64,000 bases of DNA from VRUE01 sp036265675 (GCA_036265675.1 DATAOP010000049.1:122418-186417), one strand, 5' to 3'. Positions 9,901 to 18,171 are shown, counted from the first letter of the stretch. A program made the numbers and translations. Notes: generated from the sequence alone by a model not told the origin.

Positions 9901-11153
9901 CCGGTTTCGATCGCCGGCGTGCTGGTCGGGAGGATGTAGGCGAAGCCTTCGGTTTCGGGGAAGTCCTTCCCCGCGTACGGCGCGACCACCCTGGTGCCGG
10001 TGACCCCGAAGGTTTTGCCGTCGGCATTGCTGCGCGCGACCTGACACTGCAGGACGGTGCTTTCGTCGGCCGAGGAGACCAGATAGGTAGGGCTCGTGGC
10101 TCCCGGAATCGGGGCCCCGTTCCGCAGCCACTGGTATTCGACCGTCGCGCCCCCTGATGAGTCGCCGACGCATTCCAAGGTTTTGCCTTCCACGACGCCA
10201 TAAGGCCGAACGGCTTCGACCGTCGTGCTGTTGTTCCGCCTTACATAGAGCGGATGTTCGCCATAGATGGCAGTGCTTTCCGAGAAGGCGACTTCCGTAC
10301 CGTCCGCGGTCGCCCCGAAGAATTCGGAGCGGCCGCTCGGAGTCACGTCGCCGGGCAGGAGCGAAACCACGTGGGTGGGGCCCCCGCCGGGCGTCCTGTC
10401 GTAGATCGTCGAGAGGTTTTCGGGCGCGTTCGGCTCCAGTTTTGGACAGGTGCTCGTGAACCCGCCCCAGCACTCGCCGAAGATCACGTGTTTGGCACCG
10501 GGTGAGATGTAGAGGCCTTCGGCTTCGGGGAAGTCGCCGAGCGAGCCCCGCGCGATCGGTTCAACACCGGTCGGCGTTCGGAGGAGGTCTGCTTCCCCAA
10601 GACCGGCGAACGTTGGCCAAAGGTCCCCGCTCAGCGTGCCGAGGGGACGTTCGAAGCCGTAGCTGCCGCCGTCCGTCACGCCGCCCGGTTCCATTTTTTC
10701 GGCCTCGGCGGCGGTCGGCCCGTTGAGTGTGGTGACCCAGCCTTCGTCCGTTCTGTGGGCCACATACTCGTCGAGGTACCCGTTCCCGGGAAGGCCGGGA
10801 AGAGATGCCAGGCTCATGAACGCGGAGGCGTTGCCGTCTTCGGCGACGACGTGGGCGACGGTGAATGCGTTTGGCGGGCGGACGTTGAATCCCGAGCTCC
10901 AGAACGGGTTGATTCCGGCGGTGTAACGCGGCGTAACGAGCTCGTAGGCGCGGCAGTCCGGCAGTTTCGATGACGGGCCGGTGCGAAAGTATTTGTTGGG
11001 ACAGGTGTCGGCGGCAGCCGCGCGCGGTGCCATCCCACCGGTGGCGAACAGCAGGTAGAAGAAACCTGCGAGGAGCATCCCGATGGCGACGGTGCGCAAA
11101 GCGCTCGACGCTTCATGCCCAAGGGCGCTTCGCGCCGTTGCCTTCAAGTTCAC
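6939..11153 (-). CDS. Giant secreted type-B exoprotein (propeller core with Ig-like and NHL insertions)
   Basis: 1404 residues and first gene of its operon. The GTG start at 11153 has a strong GGAGGAG ribosome site 5 nt upstream. A hydrophobic signal/anchor covers about residues 20-48. CPNKYFR...LPDCRAYELVTP follows at about 51-76 and opens the type-B core. After a first set of blades the core is interrupted by three Ig-like modules (YQWLRNGAPIPGATSPTY, YEWLRDGTPIGGATESAY, YQWIRDGEAIGGATSSTY), an NHL propeller (GDLYVIDAG, GNIYVTQ, GAVYVSEENGIHKY), then a fourth Ig-like module (YQWLRDGAEIPGATESNY). The core resumes at about 975 with GDLYTVDLDTGEI and CVSC, and ends in a Cys pair and a His/Arg-rich tail. 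Function unknown; surface display or extracellular binding is inferred. Confidence 0.87.
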   Translation of the reverse strand: MNLKATARSALGHEASSALRTVAIGMLLAGFFYLLFATGGMAPRAAAADTCPNKYFRTGPSSKLPDCRAYELVTPRYTAGINPFWSSGFNVRPPNAFTVAHVVAEDGNASAFMSLASLPGLPGNGYLDEYVAHRTDEGWVTTLNGPTAAEAEKMEPGGVTDGGSYGFERPLGTLSGDLWPTFAGLGEADLLRTPTGVEPIARGSLGDFPEAEGLYISPGAKHVIFGECWGGFTSTCPKLEPNAPENLSTIYDRTPGGGPTHVVSLLPGDVTPSGRSEFFGATADGTEVAFSESTAIYGEHPLYVRRNNSTTVEAVRPYGVVEGKTLECVGDSSGGATVEYQWLRNGAPIPGATSPTYLVSSADESTVLQCQVARSNADGKTFGVTGTRVVAPYAGKDFPETEGFAYILPTSTPAIETGQLLTCNSGGVKTLQGAPAATISYEWLRDGTPIGGATESAYTPIAADIGNAVQCRVTATTSEGKALQYSYNSILVTPSIAAATDDPTISDVTNPGTAPAVGDELSCSNATWTDSPTTFEYQWIRDGEAIGGATSSTYSVVVADEGKGLQCAVTATNAAASTRAVSERLVAAGGPPGTPVHHLLETFGSAEQPAFSFHLGLAVDQSSGDLYVIDAGTQSVLRYHADGSPDDFSALGTNVLEGVTGECTENHVLEVAVDDSGGATDGNIYVTQYCGGSTSAGSRIHIYSSTGSHLGDLTQWNSTNYSGVCGVAVDSTGAVYVSEENGIHKYVPSGSAPVNGDNTANFTGVGGCDQLAAGAGSTAGYIFAVPYSGELYKLDSASGEVKYSVTSEAVTASVDPSTGYVYAMKENSFRAYDASGAASAALVSKAQFNAGRGLAVSAATHNVFVSREPPEHIHIDVYGPAQPAGPEPPELLNAGNVYGTIQVGGSIHCEPGSWNGEPTFSYQWLRDGAEIPGATESNYTIAASDADTVVECRVTATNGDGSTIALNAKEGAKYVPPPGGPPPATYQQARWPSVENPPQYNYAGIFNGYVFYNDRPTNLYVGCCHNNPGDLYTVDLDTGEILMITHDTNDNNFVNVSEDGSHVFFTSPSQYNGEGEAGKANLYVWSRADRSVKYIATVAARDLDNYGANGEAGLTNWTRSIVTPPIYYAMDHSRSTPDGEAFAFESSARPPGFDNTELNADDCGTFYKGKQPCNEVYLYDVRTDELHCVSCGAGGGPATGEARLQSITRNALAKVEPTNALILVHSLTDNGEELFFETGEGLVPRDQNETKDVYRWKKGAGVALISTGQSLNESALWGVTPNGSNVFFATRQQLLPQDENGSTIRFYDARVDGGFPPPEATVTEPCSNDVCQGQASAAPEEPQLSSSSINGAGDFSGKIRCGKGLRRVRGQRKELCAPHRRHRHHRHKRRHPNQRNHRAGGAGR

Positions 11154-11481
11154 TCTCTCCTCCGGGGCCGCCGGCGATTGCTCCGCGGGCGACTCGTTCC
11201 CTGTTGGCGATCAAACCCTGCCGGCCCTCCCCGGGCTCAGCGCGCATAGAGAAGCACACTCGAGGCCTATGTGCAAGTTCAGTTTTCTGAAGGTAGGCCA
11301 ATTTGTGCGAACTTCAAAAACATTGACCTACCGTGTCCTTGTTGTCGATACGGAGAGACCTAGACGGTCAGGGGCGGTGTGGGTACAGGCACCTACTCGG
11401 AACGGGCGAAGTTTCGCCAGACGAATCGGTCGACCAATGAAAATTCGCGCAGGCGCGAGGCTTCGGGTCTCGCCGGTGAAG
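11154..11481 (-). promoter_or_regulatory. Upstream region of giant-exoprotein operon 1
   Basis: This 328-bp stretch has no gene. It lies between the first operon gene (GTG 11153) and the stop of the tetR gene on the same strand. Read on the minus strand it holds a weak sigma-70-like pair, TTGAAG (11317-11312), 16 nt, TACCTT (11295-11290), bracketed by an 11-bp inverted repeat. Further upstream is GGCGAA-GT-TTCGCC at 11405-11418. A leader of about 130 nt is implied. Promoter placement is inference; the repeats are seen directly. Confidence 0.45.
11292..11332. promoter_or_regulatory. Inverted repeat, candidate TetR operator
   Basis: GGTAGGCCAAT (11292-11302) and ATTGACCTACC (11322-11332) are inverted with a single mismatch and 19 bp between arms. 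The candidate promoter of operon 1 (TTGAAG-N16-TACCTT on the minus strand) lies inside and across the repeat. A bound regulator would block it, which fits the tetR genes immediately upstream. The operator role is inference. Confidence 0.5.
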
Positions 11482-12174
11482 CTATACGGCAGAAGCTTCG
11501 GCGGCCAGGTCGGCCGCCATCTCGGGGCCGAGATAGGGAGTGAGGGTGAAGTCAACGAGGTCGGGGAGAAGCTTCGAAAGCCGCTCGGTCTCGCCGGCGA
11601 TAATCGAGTGGCTGACGAGAGAGATGATTCCGCCGAGAAGCGAGTCCTCCGTGCTGGGGGGCAGGTCGGCCGCGTCTGGAGTCTCTGCCCGCCCCGGCTC
11701 GAGCATCGGGACGCAAGCGAGAACGACTTCGCGGAAGCGGATGGCGATCGTCGGCGTGGCGCTCACCGACTCGATCAGGCAGAGGCGCGCGAGCTCGGGC
11801 TCGGAGGCGAAAAACTGCAGCGCTGCTCTGAGGGCCGCGATAACCCGATGGGGCCAGTCGGGCTCGGTCGCGACAGCAGTCGTCAGAAGCCGTTCGAGAT
11901 AGTCGCGGACGGCCTCGAAGGCGGCGAGGAAGCAATCCTCTTTGCCCTCGAAGTGCTCGTAGAAATCTCGGCTTGAGACGGAGGCGAGTTTGACGACATC
12001 GGTGATGGTGGTCGCGCGGTAGCCGTTTGCCGCGACCTCCTGGGCGATGGCAGCAAGAAGACGCTCGCGCTGGGACTCGAGGATCTGCTCGCGGGATAAC
12101 CCGTGGTGGCCACCCGGGAGTGGGCCGAGCTCGCCGAGGCCCTGAACCTGCTGATCGCCGCCCTGCGCCTCCAC
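11482..12174 (-). CDS. TetR-family transcriptional regulator
   Basis: 230 residues with a GTG start at 12174; no clear ribosome site is seen, and the N-terminal 28 residues are low-complexity, so the start is uncertain. The DNA-binding domain runs about residues 35-85 (RERLLAAIAQEVAANGYRATTITDVVKLASVSSRDFYEHFEGKEDCF, written here only as a guide to the HTH: TTITDVVKLASVSSRDFYEHF). The C-terminal ligand domain is helical and ends in YLGPEMAADLAAEA. It lies 52 bp downstream of a second tetR gene on the same strand and directly upstream of the giant-exoprotein operon. Repression of that operon, and possibly autoregulation, is inferred. It resembles the first module of the double TetR at 44571-45887. 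The ligand is unknown. Confidence 0.85.
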   Translation of the reverse strand: MEAQGGDQQVQGLGELGPLPGGHHGLSREQILESQRERLLAAIAQEVAANGYRATTITDVVKLASVSSRDFYEHFEGKEDCFLAAFEAVRDYLERLLTTAVATEPDWPHRVIAALRAALQFFASEPELARLCLIESVSATPTIAIRFREVVLACVPMLEPGRAETPDAADLPPSTEDSLLGGIISLVSHSIIAGETERLSKLLPDLVDFTLTPYLGPEMAADLAAEASAV

Positions 12175-12226
12175 GGCGGCAGGCTATCCGGCAGGTCCGG
12201 CGGGCTCGAAGGGACCGGCCAAGGAC

Positions 12227-12925
12227 TCAGGCCGCGGTCGGCTCAGCGATCAGCCTGCCGCGAACCGCGCGGCTGGCCTCGGCCTGACCGAGGTAGGTAC
12301 GCAACACGAGCTCGGTCATTTCGGGAAGGACCTCGGGGAGGAGCTCGGCATCGCCGACGATCAGGCGCTGATAGACCGACCAGAAGATGGAGCCGGCAAG
12401 CGCCTCCTCGATCGTCGTCGGCAACTCGAATCCCCGCGAGTTGTGCTCGCGGCCGGCGCGGAAGAGTGGGACGAAGGCCTTGACCGCCTGCTCATAGCGT
12501 TCGCGCATCCCGGAGCCGACGGTCGGAGCCTCGACGATGACGGCCCGGGCCAGAAGCTGATCGTCGACGATCAGCTCGACCCAGGTGCTGAGCGCGACGC
12601 TGACCTGTTCGGCCCAGGAAGGGGATCCGGCGTCGAGACGCTCCCGGATGGTGCGCTCGGTCGACCGGAAAGTCCTGTCGAAGAGGTCGAAGAAGCAGTC
12701 TTCCTTCGAGGTGTAGTGCTTGTAGAAGGTCTTGTAACTGACGTGCGCGCGCTTGACGATGAGCTCGACGGTGACGTCGGCGTAACCGCGCTTGGCGACG
12801 AGCTCACCGAGGGCGCGAAGGATGCGCCGGCGCTGATCGCTATGGGCGCTGGCGCGGGTTACGACCGCAGGGGGCGCATCAAGAGTGACCCGCGAGTCCC
12901 GTCCCGGAAGGGCGCGCATGAACAT
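12227..12925 (-). CDS. TetR-family transcriptional regulator
   Basis: 232 residues with ATG at 12925 (Met3 at 12919 is an alternative). A helix-turn-helix at about residues 30-78 carries VTVELIVKRAHVSYKTFYKHY and then SKEDCFFDLFD, the classical TetR pattern. The rest is a helical ligand-binding domain with no recognisable pocket signature. It is followed after 52 bp by another tetR gene and then by the giant-exoprotein operon, all on the minus strand. An 18-bp near-perfect palindrome lies 85-102 bp upstream of its start and could be its operator. TetR tandems of unequal sequence (these two share only the fold pattern) may form heterodimers or read two ligands; this is inference. Confidence 0.87.
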   Translation of the reverse strand: MFMRALPGRDSRVTLDAPPAVVTRASAHSDQRRRILRALGELVAKRGYADVTVELIVKRAHVSYKTFYKHYTSKEDCFFDLFDRTFRSTERTIRERLDAGSPSWAEQVSVALSTWVELIVDDQLLARAVIVEAPTVGSGMRERYEQAVKAFVPLFRAGREHNSRGFELPTTIEEALAGSIFWSVYQRLIVGDAELLPEVLPEMTELVLRTYLGQAEASRAVRGRLIAEPTAA

Positions 12926-13009
12926 GAGAATACCGAGAGGCAGAGCGGAATGGAAGATCGTGGGATGCCCGACGCGCCGCGCACAGGCGTCGATAGCGCG
13001 GCAAACCGA

Positions 13010-13027
13010 GTTCTCAAGCTTAAGAAC
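13010..13027. promoter_or_regulatory. 18-bp palindrome, candidate operator of the tetR pair
   Basis: GTTCTCAAGCTTAAGAAC pairs in 8 of 9 symmetric positions. It sits between the tetR start at 12925 and the divergent ORF start at 13102, the usual place for an autoregulatory TetR site. Binding is inferred, not shown. Confidence 0.5.
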
Positions 13028-13101
13028 ATCTACCTACTAAAGTTGCGTCCCTCGAATGGAAGTCCAGATTTTTCTCCAGACAGTAGTAGCTTTTCCGCCC
13101 C

Positions 13102-13530
13102 GTGGAGGCAGGGTCCGAACGCGAGGCGCTACTCCGAATCGCAGATCGACTCTGTGCCGAACTGAACTACAAGGGGGGCGAGCCGGCTGCATCTGGTGCC
13201 GAGCTCGCGGGAGACGGAGGCGACCGGATGAGCTGGGGTCTGAGTGCCGACGACGAAAGCTTCGTTGCTGCAATCAGAGAAAGCCTGGCGATGGTTGCTG
13301 CGGCGATCGCCCCGGCGCCCCTGGAAGGATCTACTAGGAAAGCCGTCGTCTCTGCCCTGGACGGCGCCGAGGTGGTGATGCGTGGCGAACTCCTGAGAGG
13401 CAACGCGTTGCGGCTGTTGCCTCTGATGCCGAGCTTTGTCTTCCTCGTCACCCTTCCGGTCGCGGAGCACGACCGGGCCTATGAGCTGTCTCGCCGTACC
13501 TCGGAGCTGATTGACGCCCTCGAGGACTAA
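13102..13530 (+). CDS. Small hypothetical protein, divergent from the tetR pair
   Basis: 142 residues from a GTG at 13102, or 100 residues from the ATG at 13228 (MSWGLSADDESF). No ribosome site stands out for either, so the start is open. Composition is normal for a folded helical protein (AIRESLAMVAAAIAP, KAVVSALDGAEVVMRGELLRGN, HDRAYELSRRTSELIDALED). No domain is recognised; the last two thirds resemble the helical C-terminal half of a TetR protein without a helix-turn-helix, which is only an impression. It is divergent from the tetR pair across the palindrome and its stop overlaps the stop of the convergent cyclase/ATPase gene by 4 bp. Confidence 0.6.
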   Translation: MEAGSEREALLRIADRLCAELNYKGGEPAASGAELAGDGGDRMSWGLSADDESFVAAIRESLAMVAAAIAPAPLEGSTRKAVVSALDGAEVVMRGELLRGNALRLLPLMPSFVFLVTLPVAEHDRAYELSRRTSELIDALED

Positions 13531-16500
13531 AGCTGCGCGGCGGATCTGCCTTCCGCGACCTTCTCGATGATCGCCGCCGCGCCGGCGCCCCGAGCAGCCT
13601 GCTCGGCTTGGTCGAGCATCGGCACCGCGCGGTCGAGGTCGTCCGGCCGGCCGCGCGCGATCAGCATGCTCGCCCAGCTGGCGTTCGTGCGAGCGAGGAA
13701 CAGGGGCCCGCAGAAACCCTGGTCGAGCTGCGCGGCGGCGGCGAAGTGCTCCTCGGCCTCCTCAGGGCGCTCGAGGTTCGCGGCAAGGCTGCCGAGCGCC
13801 CAATCGAATGAGCCGTACAGAACAGATCCGCCAGACGCGACCTGGCCGGCAAAAGGCGCCATCAGCTTGTAGAGCTCCTCCGAGCGATCCCGGAGGGCGA
13901 GATCCGAACACACCTCAGCCCAGCCGACCGCTGCACCTGCCCATGCCGCGTCCATCGGCGCGCTCTCGAAGTCGTCGGCGAGCGCGAGCTGACGCGCCTC
14001 ATCGGAGCGGCTGTCCTGCAGTAGCGCCATCGCGGCCGCGGCCCGCCAGGCGGGAATGCTCTCCTGCAGCCGGGCCATCTCCAGGAGCTGGTCCGCGAGC
14101 TCTCCCGCCCGCCCCTGGTGGTAGCGAATGATGAACAGCTGCGCACCGAGGAACAACGCGGCATCGGGCTCGCCCGATGCGGTTGCGCTTTCGAATGCAT
14201 CGGTTGCGAGTTCCTCGGCCGATTGAAGGTCGCCCTGCATCAGGGCCCAGATGCATTCGTCGAGCAGCAGCAGCCAGACGAATGAGGGCTGCCGAACGGT
14301 GGCGGCCAGGGCCCTCATCGTCTCCAGGCCGGTCTCCGCTTCGTCGCGATCCCCGCTCTCACTTCCCTGAATCCACTGACTCCCCGCGGTGATGAAGCTG
14401 AGCCAGGGATCCTCCAACCCGGCCACCAGCGCGGCCATCTCCTCCGTCAGCCGTCGGCGTTCCTCGACCGTGTCCGGCGTCCAGATCGCCGAACAGATGT
14501 TGAAGAGCGTCCCCACGAGCGCGTGGGGATCGCCGGCGGCTCTGGCTATCGCGAGCGCTTCGGCGGCCAGACTCTTACATCGCGCGGGGTCACCGGCGTA
14601 ATGGAGCTCGGTGGCCAGCAGCGCGAGAACCTGCGCGCGCCGCGGGTCGTCCTCCGGGAGCGCCTCCGCCGCGGCTTCGAGCGCCTCGACGCGCTCGGAG
14701 TCGACCGCGCCGACCTGACTGCTCCATCCGCGGCTGTTGGCCAGGACCGCGCGGCAGAGGCGGTCGCGGTCCTCCACCTCCTGAGCGATCGTCGCCGCTT
14801 CGAGCAGGGTCTGGCGATGGTCGGGGTCTCCGCTCTGGCGCTGGGCCTGGCCCAGGCCGATCAACAGATCGCAGCGCTCCGTTGAATTTCCGGCGGGCAC
14901 GCGGTCGTAGAACTCGAGAGCCCGCCGATACCAGCGTGCCGCCTCGTCCGGCGCGAGCTGGTCGAGGGCGCGCTCCGCAGCGCGCTCGGCATAGTGCATC
15001 GCGGTCGCGGCGTCGTCGCCGGTCACGACCGCGGCCGCCCAGTGGCCCGCGAGCTCCCCGAGGCGCTCACCGGGCTCATCGCCGCACTGCTGCTCGAGGG
15101 CTTCGGCGACTCGCCTGTGCAACCGCGCGCGTCGGGTGGCGCCGAGGTCCTCATACAGCGTGTGCTCCGCAAGCGCGTGGGTGAAATTGAAGCGCCCCGC
15201 CCGCTCGGAGCTCTCACGCAGCAGCGATGCCGCAACGGCCTCGTCCAGCAGGTCGAGCAGCTGACCCTCGGACAGGTCGACCGCGGCGAGCAGCAGATCG
15301 AGGTCGAATTCACGACCGATCACCGCCGCGGCGCTGAGCGCGGTTCGGGCGTCCGGACCGAGGCGCTCGACCCGTCGGCCGAGCACCTCGCGCACGCTCC
15401 GCGGCAGGCCGAGTTCGGACAGGTCGCCCACAACGCGCCAACGTCCGTCCTCCTGCTGGGCGAGCGCCCCGGACTCCGTGAGGTGGCGCAGGAGCTCTCC
15501 GGCGAAGAAGGGGTTGCCTGCCGTCTCCCGCGCGATCTCGCTCGCAAGCTCACGTCCGTCCTCCTCGAGCTCCTGCCCGGCCGCGACTTCGATCAAGGCA
15601 AGCACGTCCCCCGACTCCAGACCGGTGAGCTTGATTCGCTCTCCCCCCTGGCCACGGTGAAGGTCGGCCAGCAGCGCCGCCAGCGGGTGATCGGGCGAGA
15701 GGTCGGAGTCGCGGTAGGTGCCGACCACCATCGCCCGCATCGAGGAGGCGACCATCAGGACCTGATGAAGCAGCGACAGCGTCGGCTGATCCGCCCAGTG
15801 AAGGTCGTCGAGGACAAGAAGCAGTGGCTCGCGTTCGCTCGAGCGCTCGAGCAGGTCCGCGGCAGCTGCGTAGAGCAGGTAGCGCTCGGTCTCTGGATCG
15901 GTTTCGTGGACCGGGGGCAGCTCCGACGCGCGCTCGCGCAGGGCGGGCACGAGCCGCGCGAGCGCACCTCCGTGTCGCTCAACATGGGTGTCGAGGACCT
16001 TTTTCGGCGCCTCTTTCACCAGGTACCCGAGCGCCTGCCCCCAGGGCTGGTAGGGAACGCCGAGATCCTCGTCGCAATGTCCATAGAGCACCGTCGCGCC
16101 CTCGGCGCCCACCTGGAGCGCCAGGTGGGAGCAGAGCCGCGTCTTGCCGATCCCCGCCTCACCGCTGAGCAGGGCCAGGCGCAGCGGTCCGTTTCTCGCC
16201 TCCCCCCAGAGTTCTCCGAGCCGCTCCTGTTCGGCGACGCGACCGACGTAACCCGTCGTCGGCAGCTCACCCAGCCGCTCCGGCAGGGAGATCTCGAACG
16301 GGCGCAGCGGCTCCCACTGAAGCTCGAACGCCGGCACCCGCTCCGAGATGCCCTTCAGCTCGAGGGCGCCGAGAGATCGAAAGTTGTCCCCGTCGCGCGC
16401 TCCCGACACGAGACGGACCAGCTCGTTGACGACGATCTGCCCACCCTCGGCCTCGGCGCAGAGCCGCGCCGCCTCGACCGAGGGCAGGCCGAAATAGTCC

Positions 16501-16835
16501 CCCTCCTCCTCCGTCGCGTCGCCGAGGCTGACACCGATCCGCACGCCGACCTGCTCCTCGGCGCGTCGGTTGCGCGCGTCGATGGTCTGCTGCATTTCGA
16601 CCGCGCACTCGAGCGCCCTGCTCGCGCTGTCGAAGGCGACCATCAGCCCATCGCCGAGGTTCTTCACCTCACGGCCACCGGTGCGCTCGAGCACCTCGCG
16701 CAGCAGCTCGAAATGTTCGCTCCGCAGCTGCTCCGCCCTGGCCGGGCCAAGACGGTCTGCAATCGCGGTCGATCCCACCAGATCGGTGATCAGCACCGAC
16801 ACCGTCTGGGTGCTGGACGAATGCACGGAAAACAT
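13527..16835 (-). CDS. Cyclase-homology / AAA-ATPase / tetratricopeptide-like giant regulator
   Basis: 1102 residues from ATG 16835, which has GGAAGG 7 nt upstream; an in-frame TTG at 16862 is less likely. Residues about 8-180 form a class III nucleotide cyclase homology domain with both metal aspartates (Asp18 in LITDLVGST, Asp62 in NLGDG). The usual VNxAARL is SVEAARL, so the transition-state Asn is replaced and cyclase activity may be lost. Walker A GEAGIGKT lies at about 224-232 and Walker B LLLVLDDLHWAD about 120 residues later. The C-terminal half is long, Ala/Leu-rich and helical, like the tetratricopeptide part of MalT/AfsR-type STAND proteins. No LuxR-type DNA-binding domain follows. 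This architecture is common in actinobacteria; the signal and output are unknown. Confidence 0.88.
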   Translation of the reverse strand: MFSVHSSSTQTVSVLITDLVGSTAIADRLGPARAEQLRSEHFELLREVLERTGGREVKNLGDGLMVAFDSASRALECAVEMQQTIDARNRRAEEQVGVRIGVSLGDATEEEGDYFGLPSVEAARLCAEAEGGQIVVNELVRLVSGARDGDNFRSLGALELKGISERVPAFELQWEPLRPFEISLPERLGELPTTGYVGRVAEQERLGELWGEARNGPLRLALLSGEAGIGKTRLCSHLALQVGAEGATVLYGHCDEDLGVPYQPWGQALGYLVKEAPKKVLDTHVERHGGALARLVPALRERASELPPVHETDPETERYLLYAAAADLLERSSEREPLLLVLDDLHWADQPTLSLLHQVLMVASSMRAMVVGTYRDSDLSPDHPLAALLADLHRGQGGERIKLTGLESGDVLALIEVAAGQELEEDGRELASEIARETAGNPFFAGELLRHLTESGALAQQEDGRWRVVGDLSELGLPRSVREVLGRRVERLGPDARTALSAAAVIGREFDLDLLLAAVDLSEGQLLDLLDEAVAASLLRESSERAGRFNFTHALAEHTLYEDLGATRRARLHRRVAEALEQQCGDEPGERLGELAGHWAAAVVTGDDAATAMHYAERAAERALDQLAPDEAARWYRRALEFYDRVPAGNSTERCDLLIGLGQAQRQSGDPDHRQTLLEAATIAQEVEDRDRLCRAVLANSRGWSSQVGAVDSERVEALEAAAEALPEDDPRRAQVLALLATELHYAGDPARCKSLAAEALAIARAAGDPHALVGTLFNICSAIWTPDTVEERRRLTEEMAALVAGLEDPWLSFITAGSQWIQGSESGDRDEAETGLETMRALAATVRQPSFVWLLLLDECIWALMQGDLQSAEELATDAFESATASGEPDAALFLGAQLFIIRYHQGRAGELADQLLEMARLQESIPAWRAAAAMALLQDSRSDEARQLALADDFESAPMDAAWAGAAVGWAEVCSDLALRDRSEELYKLMAPFAGQVASGGSVLYGSFDWALGSLAANLERPEEAEEHFAAAAQLDQGFCGPLFLARTNASWASMLIARGRPDDLDRAVPMLDQAEQAARGAGAAAIIEKVAEGRSAAQL

Positions 16836-16924
16836 GATCCGCCCTTCCACAGCCGCGCGCAACCCGAGCCGAAGCCGGGACCAATCCTGGTTTTGATCCG
16901 GTCGCGGCCGGGAAGCCAGGGGCC

Positions 16925-17197
16925 ATGCAGATACTCGGACTCATCATCATCGGGATCATCATCGGGGTCGTCGCCAGGCTGGTCATGCCCGGCCGTCAGC
17001 ACATCGGCATGCTGATGACGGTGCTGCTCGGAATCGGCGGTGCGATCGTCGGCGGAATCGTCGCCAGCGCGATCGGCACCGGCGACATCTTCGAGCTGAA
17101 CGTCATCGGCACGATCGTCGGCATCATCGCCGCCGTCGGGCTGATTGCGATCGCGGACGGGATGGGCGTCGGGCAGGATCGTCCCCGCCGCGCCTAG
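16925..17197 (+). CDS. GlsB/YeaQ/YmgE-family small membrane protein
   Basis: 90 residues with three glycine-rich hydrophobic segments (about 2-20, 30-52, 57-78). The pattern GIIIGVVARLVMPGRQ...LLGIGGAIVGGIV is diagnostic for the transglycosylase-associated (Pfam Transgly_assoc) family. Members are induced by envelope stress in other bacteria but the biochemical role is not established. It is divergent from the cyclase/ATPase gene with 89 bp between the starts. A short AGGGG lies just before the ATG. It ends 19 bp before the stop of the convergent GH114-like gene. Confidence 0.9.
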   Translation: MQILGLIIIGIIIGVVARLVMPGRQHIGMLMTVLLGIGGAIVGGIVASAIGTGDIFELNVIGTIVGIIAAVGLIAIADGMGVGQDRPRRA

Positions 17198-17216
17198 CGA
17201 ATCCCGCCAAGCGCCC

Positions 17217-18092
17217 TCAGCCGTGCCCGCCGAGATGGCGACACGGCTGCCAGGGGCGTGCAAAGAGGTCGTATGACTTGTGGAGCGCGCTGAAGCCGAG
17301 GGCGAGTGCCGTGCGGCAGTACTGCCTCGGCCTCTGTTCGTACTCGGTCTCGAAGACCGCCTTGTGACGCCGGATGAAGGTGCGGTAGTAGCCACATTCG
17401 TGGTACTGGAAGCACTGCTCGACGATCGCAAAGTCGTAGGCGTGGATCAGCTGGTCCGCCTGGCGTCCGTCGTTCTTCAGGGCGATCGACATGCCACGCC
17501 CATGGACCTGCCGCGCGACCCAGCGGTTGAACCGCAGCTGGTCCTGGCGGGTGATCCTGAAGCCGGTGTGATTTTCCCTTTCCCAGCCCTGGATGTTGTC
17601 CGGCTCCACCGCGTCGAATCCCTTCCGGGCACACATGTTGAAGCGCCGCTTGAGGGGCTTTTCGAACAGGTGGAAGCGGCTCACATCCAGCCACCGCTCG
17701 TCGGGGAAGCCTTCGTAGCGGCGGCCGATGACCGACCTCGGGAACTCGGCCCTGTCGGGGCGATAGCTCTCCCAGCTGCCGACGTCGAGGTAACAGATGA
17801 CCTCGACGTGCCTGCGGTGCAGAGCCGCCACCGTCCGCCTCGGCGTTTCGAAGCCGTCGACGTCATAGACACAGGCGCGAATCCTGGCGTTGACCTTCCC
17901 CTGCAGCTGCCATTGCCACGGTTTGGTGGTCGGCTTCGGGTGCCAGCGTTGCCGATTCCGCTGGCCTTCACGTGCGCAGCCGGCGAAACGATGGCCCGAG
18001 GTGGTCGCCTGCAGCCTGGCTCCTGCAGGGGAAGCGACGCAAAAGACGAGGAGCAGGCCGAGCGCGGCAGCGCACGTGAGCGGGAGGCGCAT
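17217..18092 (-). CDS. Secreted GH114-like glycosidase (endo-alpha-1,4-polygalactosaminidase family)
   Basis: 291 residues from ATG 18092, chosen because GGGGAGGGGG lies just upstream and a signal peptide follows (residues 1-25, ending SPAGA). The mature protein shows the family landmarks: the start strand WQWQLQGKV, IRACVYDVDGFET, VICYLDVGSWESYRPD, FDAVEPDNIQGW and MSIALKND, a TIM-barrel with Asp/Glu at strand ends. Asp in YLDVG and Glu in AVEPDN are the likely catalytic pair by family comparison. GH114 enzymes cleave galactosaminogalactan-type polymers, although many relatives are untested. Length is normal. It diverges from the DUF2600/cis-prenyltransferase pair. Confidence 0.83.
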   Translation of the reverse strand: MRLPLTCAAALGLLLVFCVASPAGARLQATTSGHRFAGCAREGQRNRQRWHPKPTTKPWQWQLQGKVNARIRACVYDVDGFETPRRTVAALHRRHVEVICYLDVGSWESYRPDRAEFPRSVIGRRYEGFPDERWLDVSRFHLFEKPLKRRFNMCARKGFDAVEPDNIQGWERENHTGFRITRQDQLRFNRWVARQVHGRGMSIALKNDGRQADQLIHAYDFAIVEQCFQYHECGYYRTFIRRHKAVFETEYEQRPRQYCRTALALGFSALHKSYDLFARPWQPCRHLGGHG

Positions 18093-18171
18093 CAACAACC
18101 CCCTCCCCTGGGTCGCTGAGGACGAAACAGGCGGCGTTCGTCGGCTGACCGCAGCAGCGACGACACTACCC

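Noticed and set aside
14994..17015. 673-codon open frame on the plus strand
   Set aside because: It is antisense to the cyclase/ATPase gene, has no recognisable domain and has the composition of a high-GC shadow frame.
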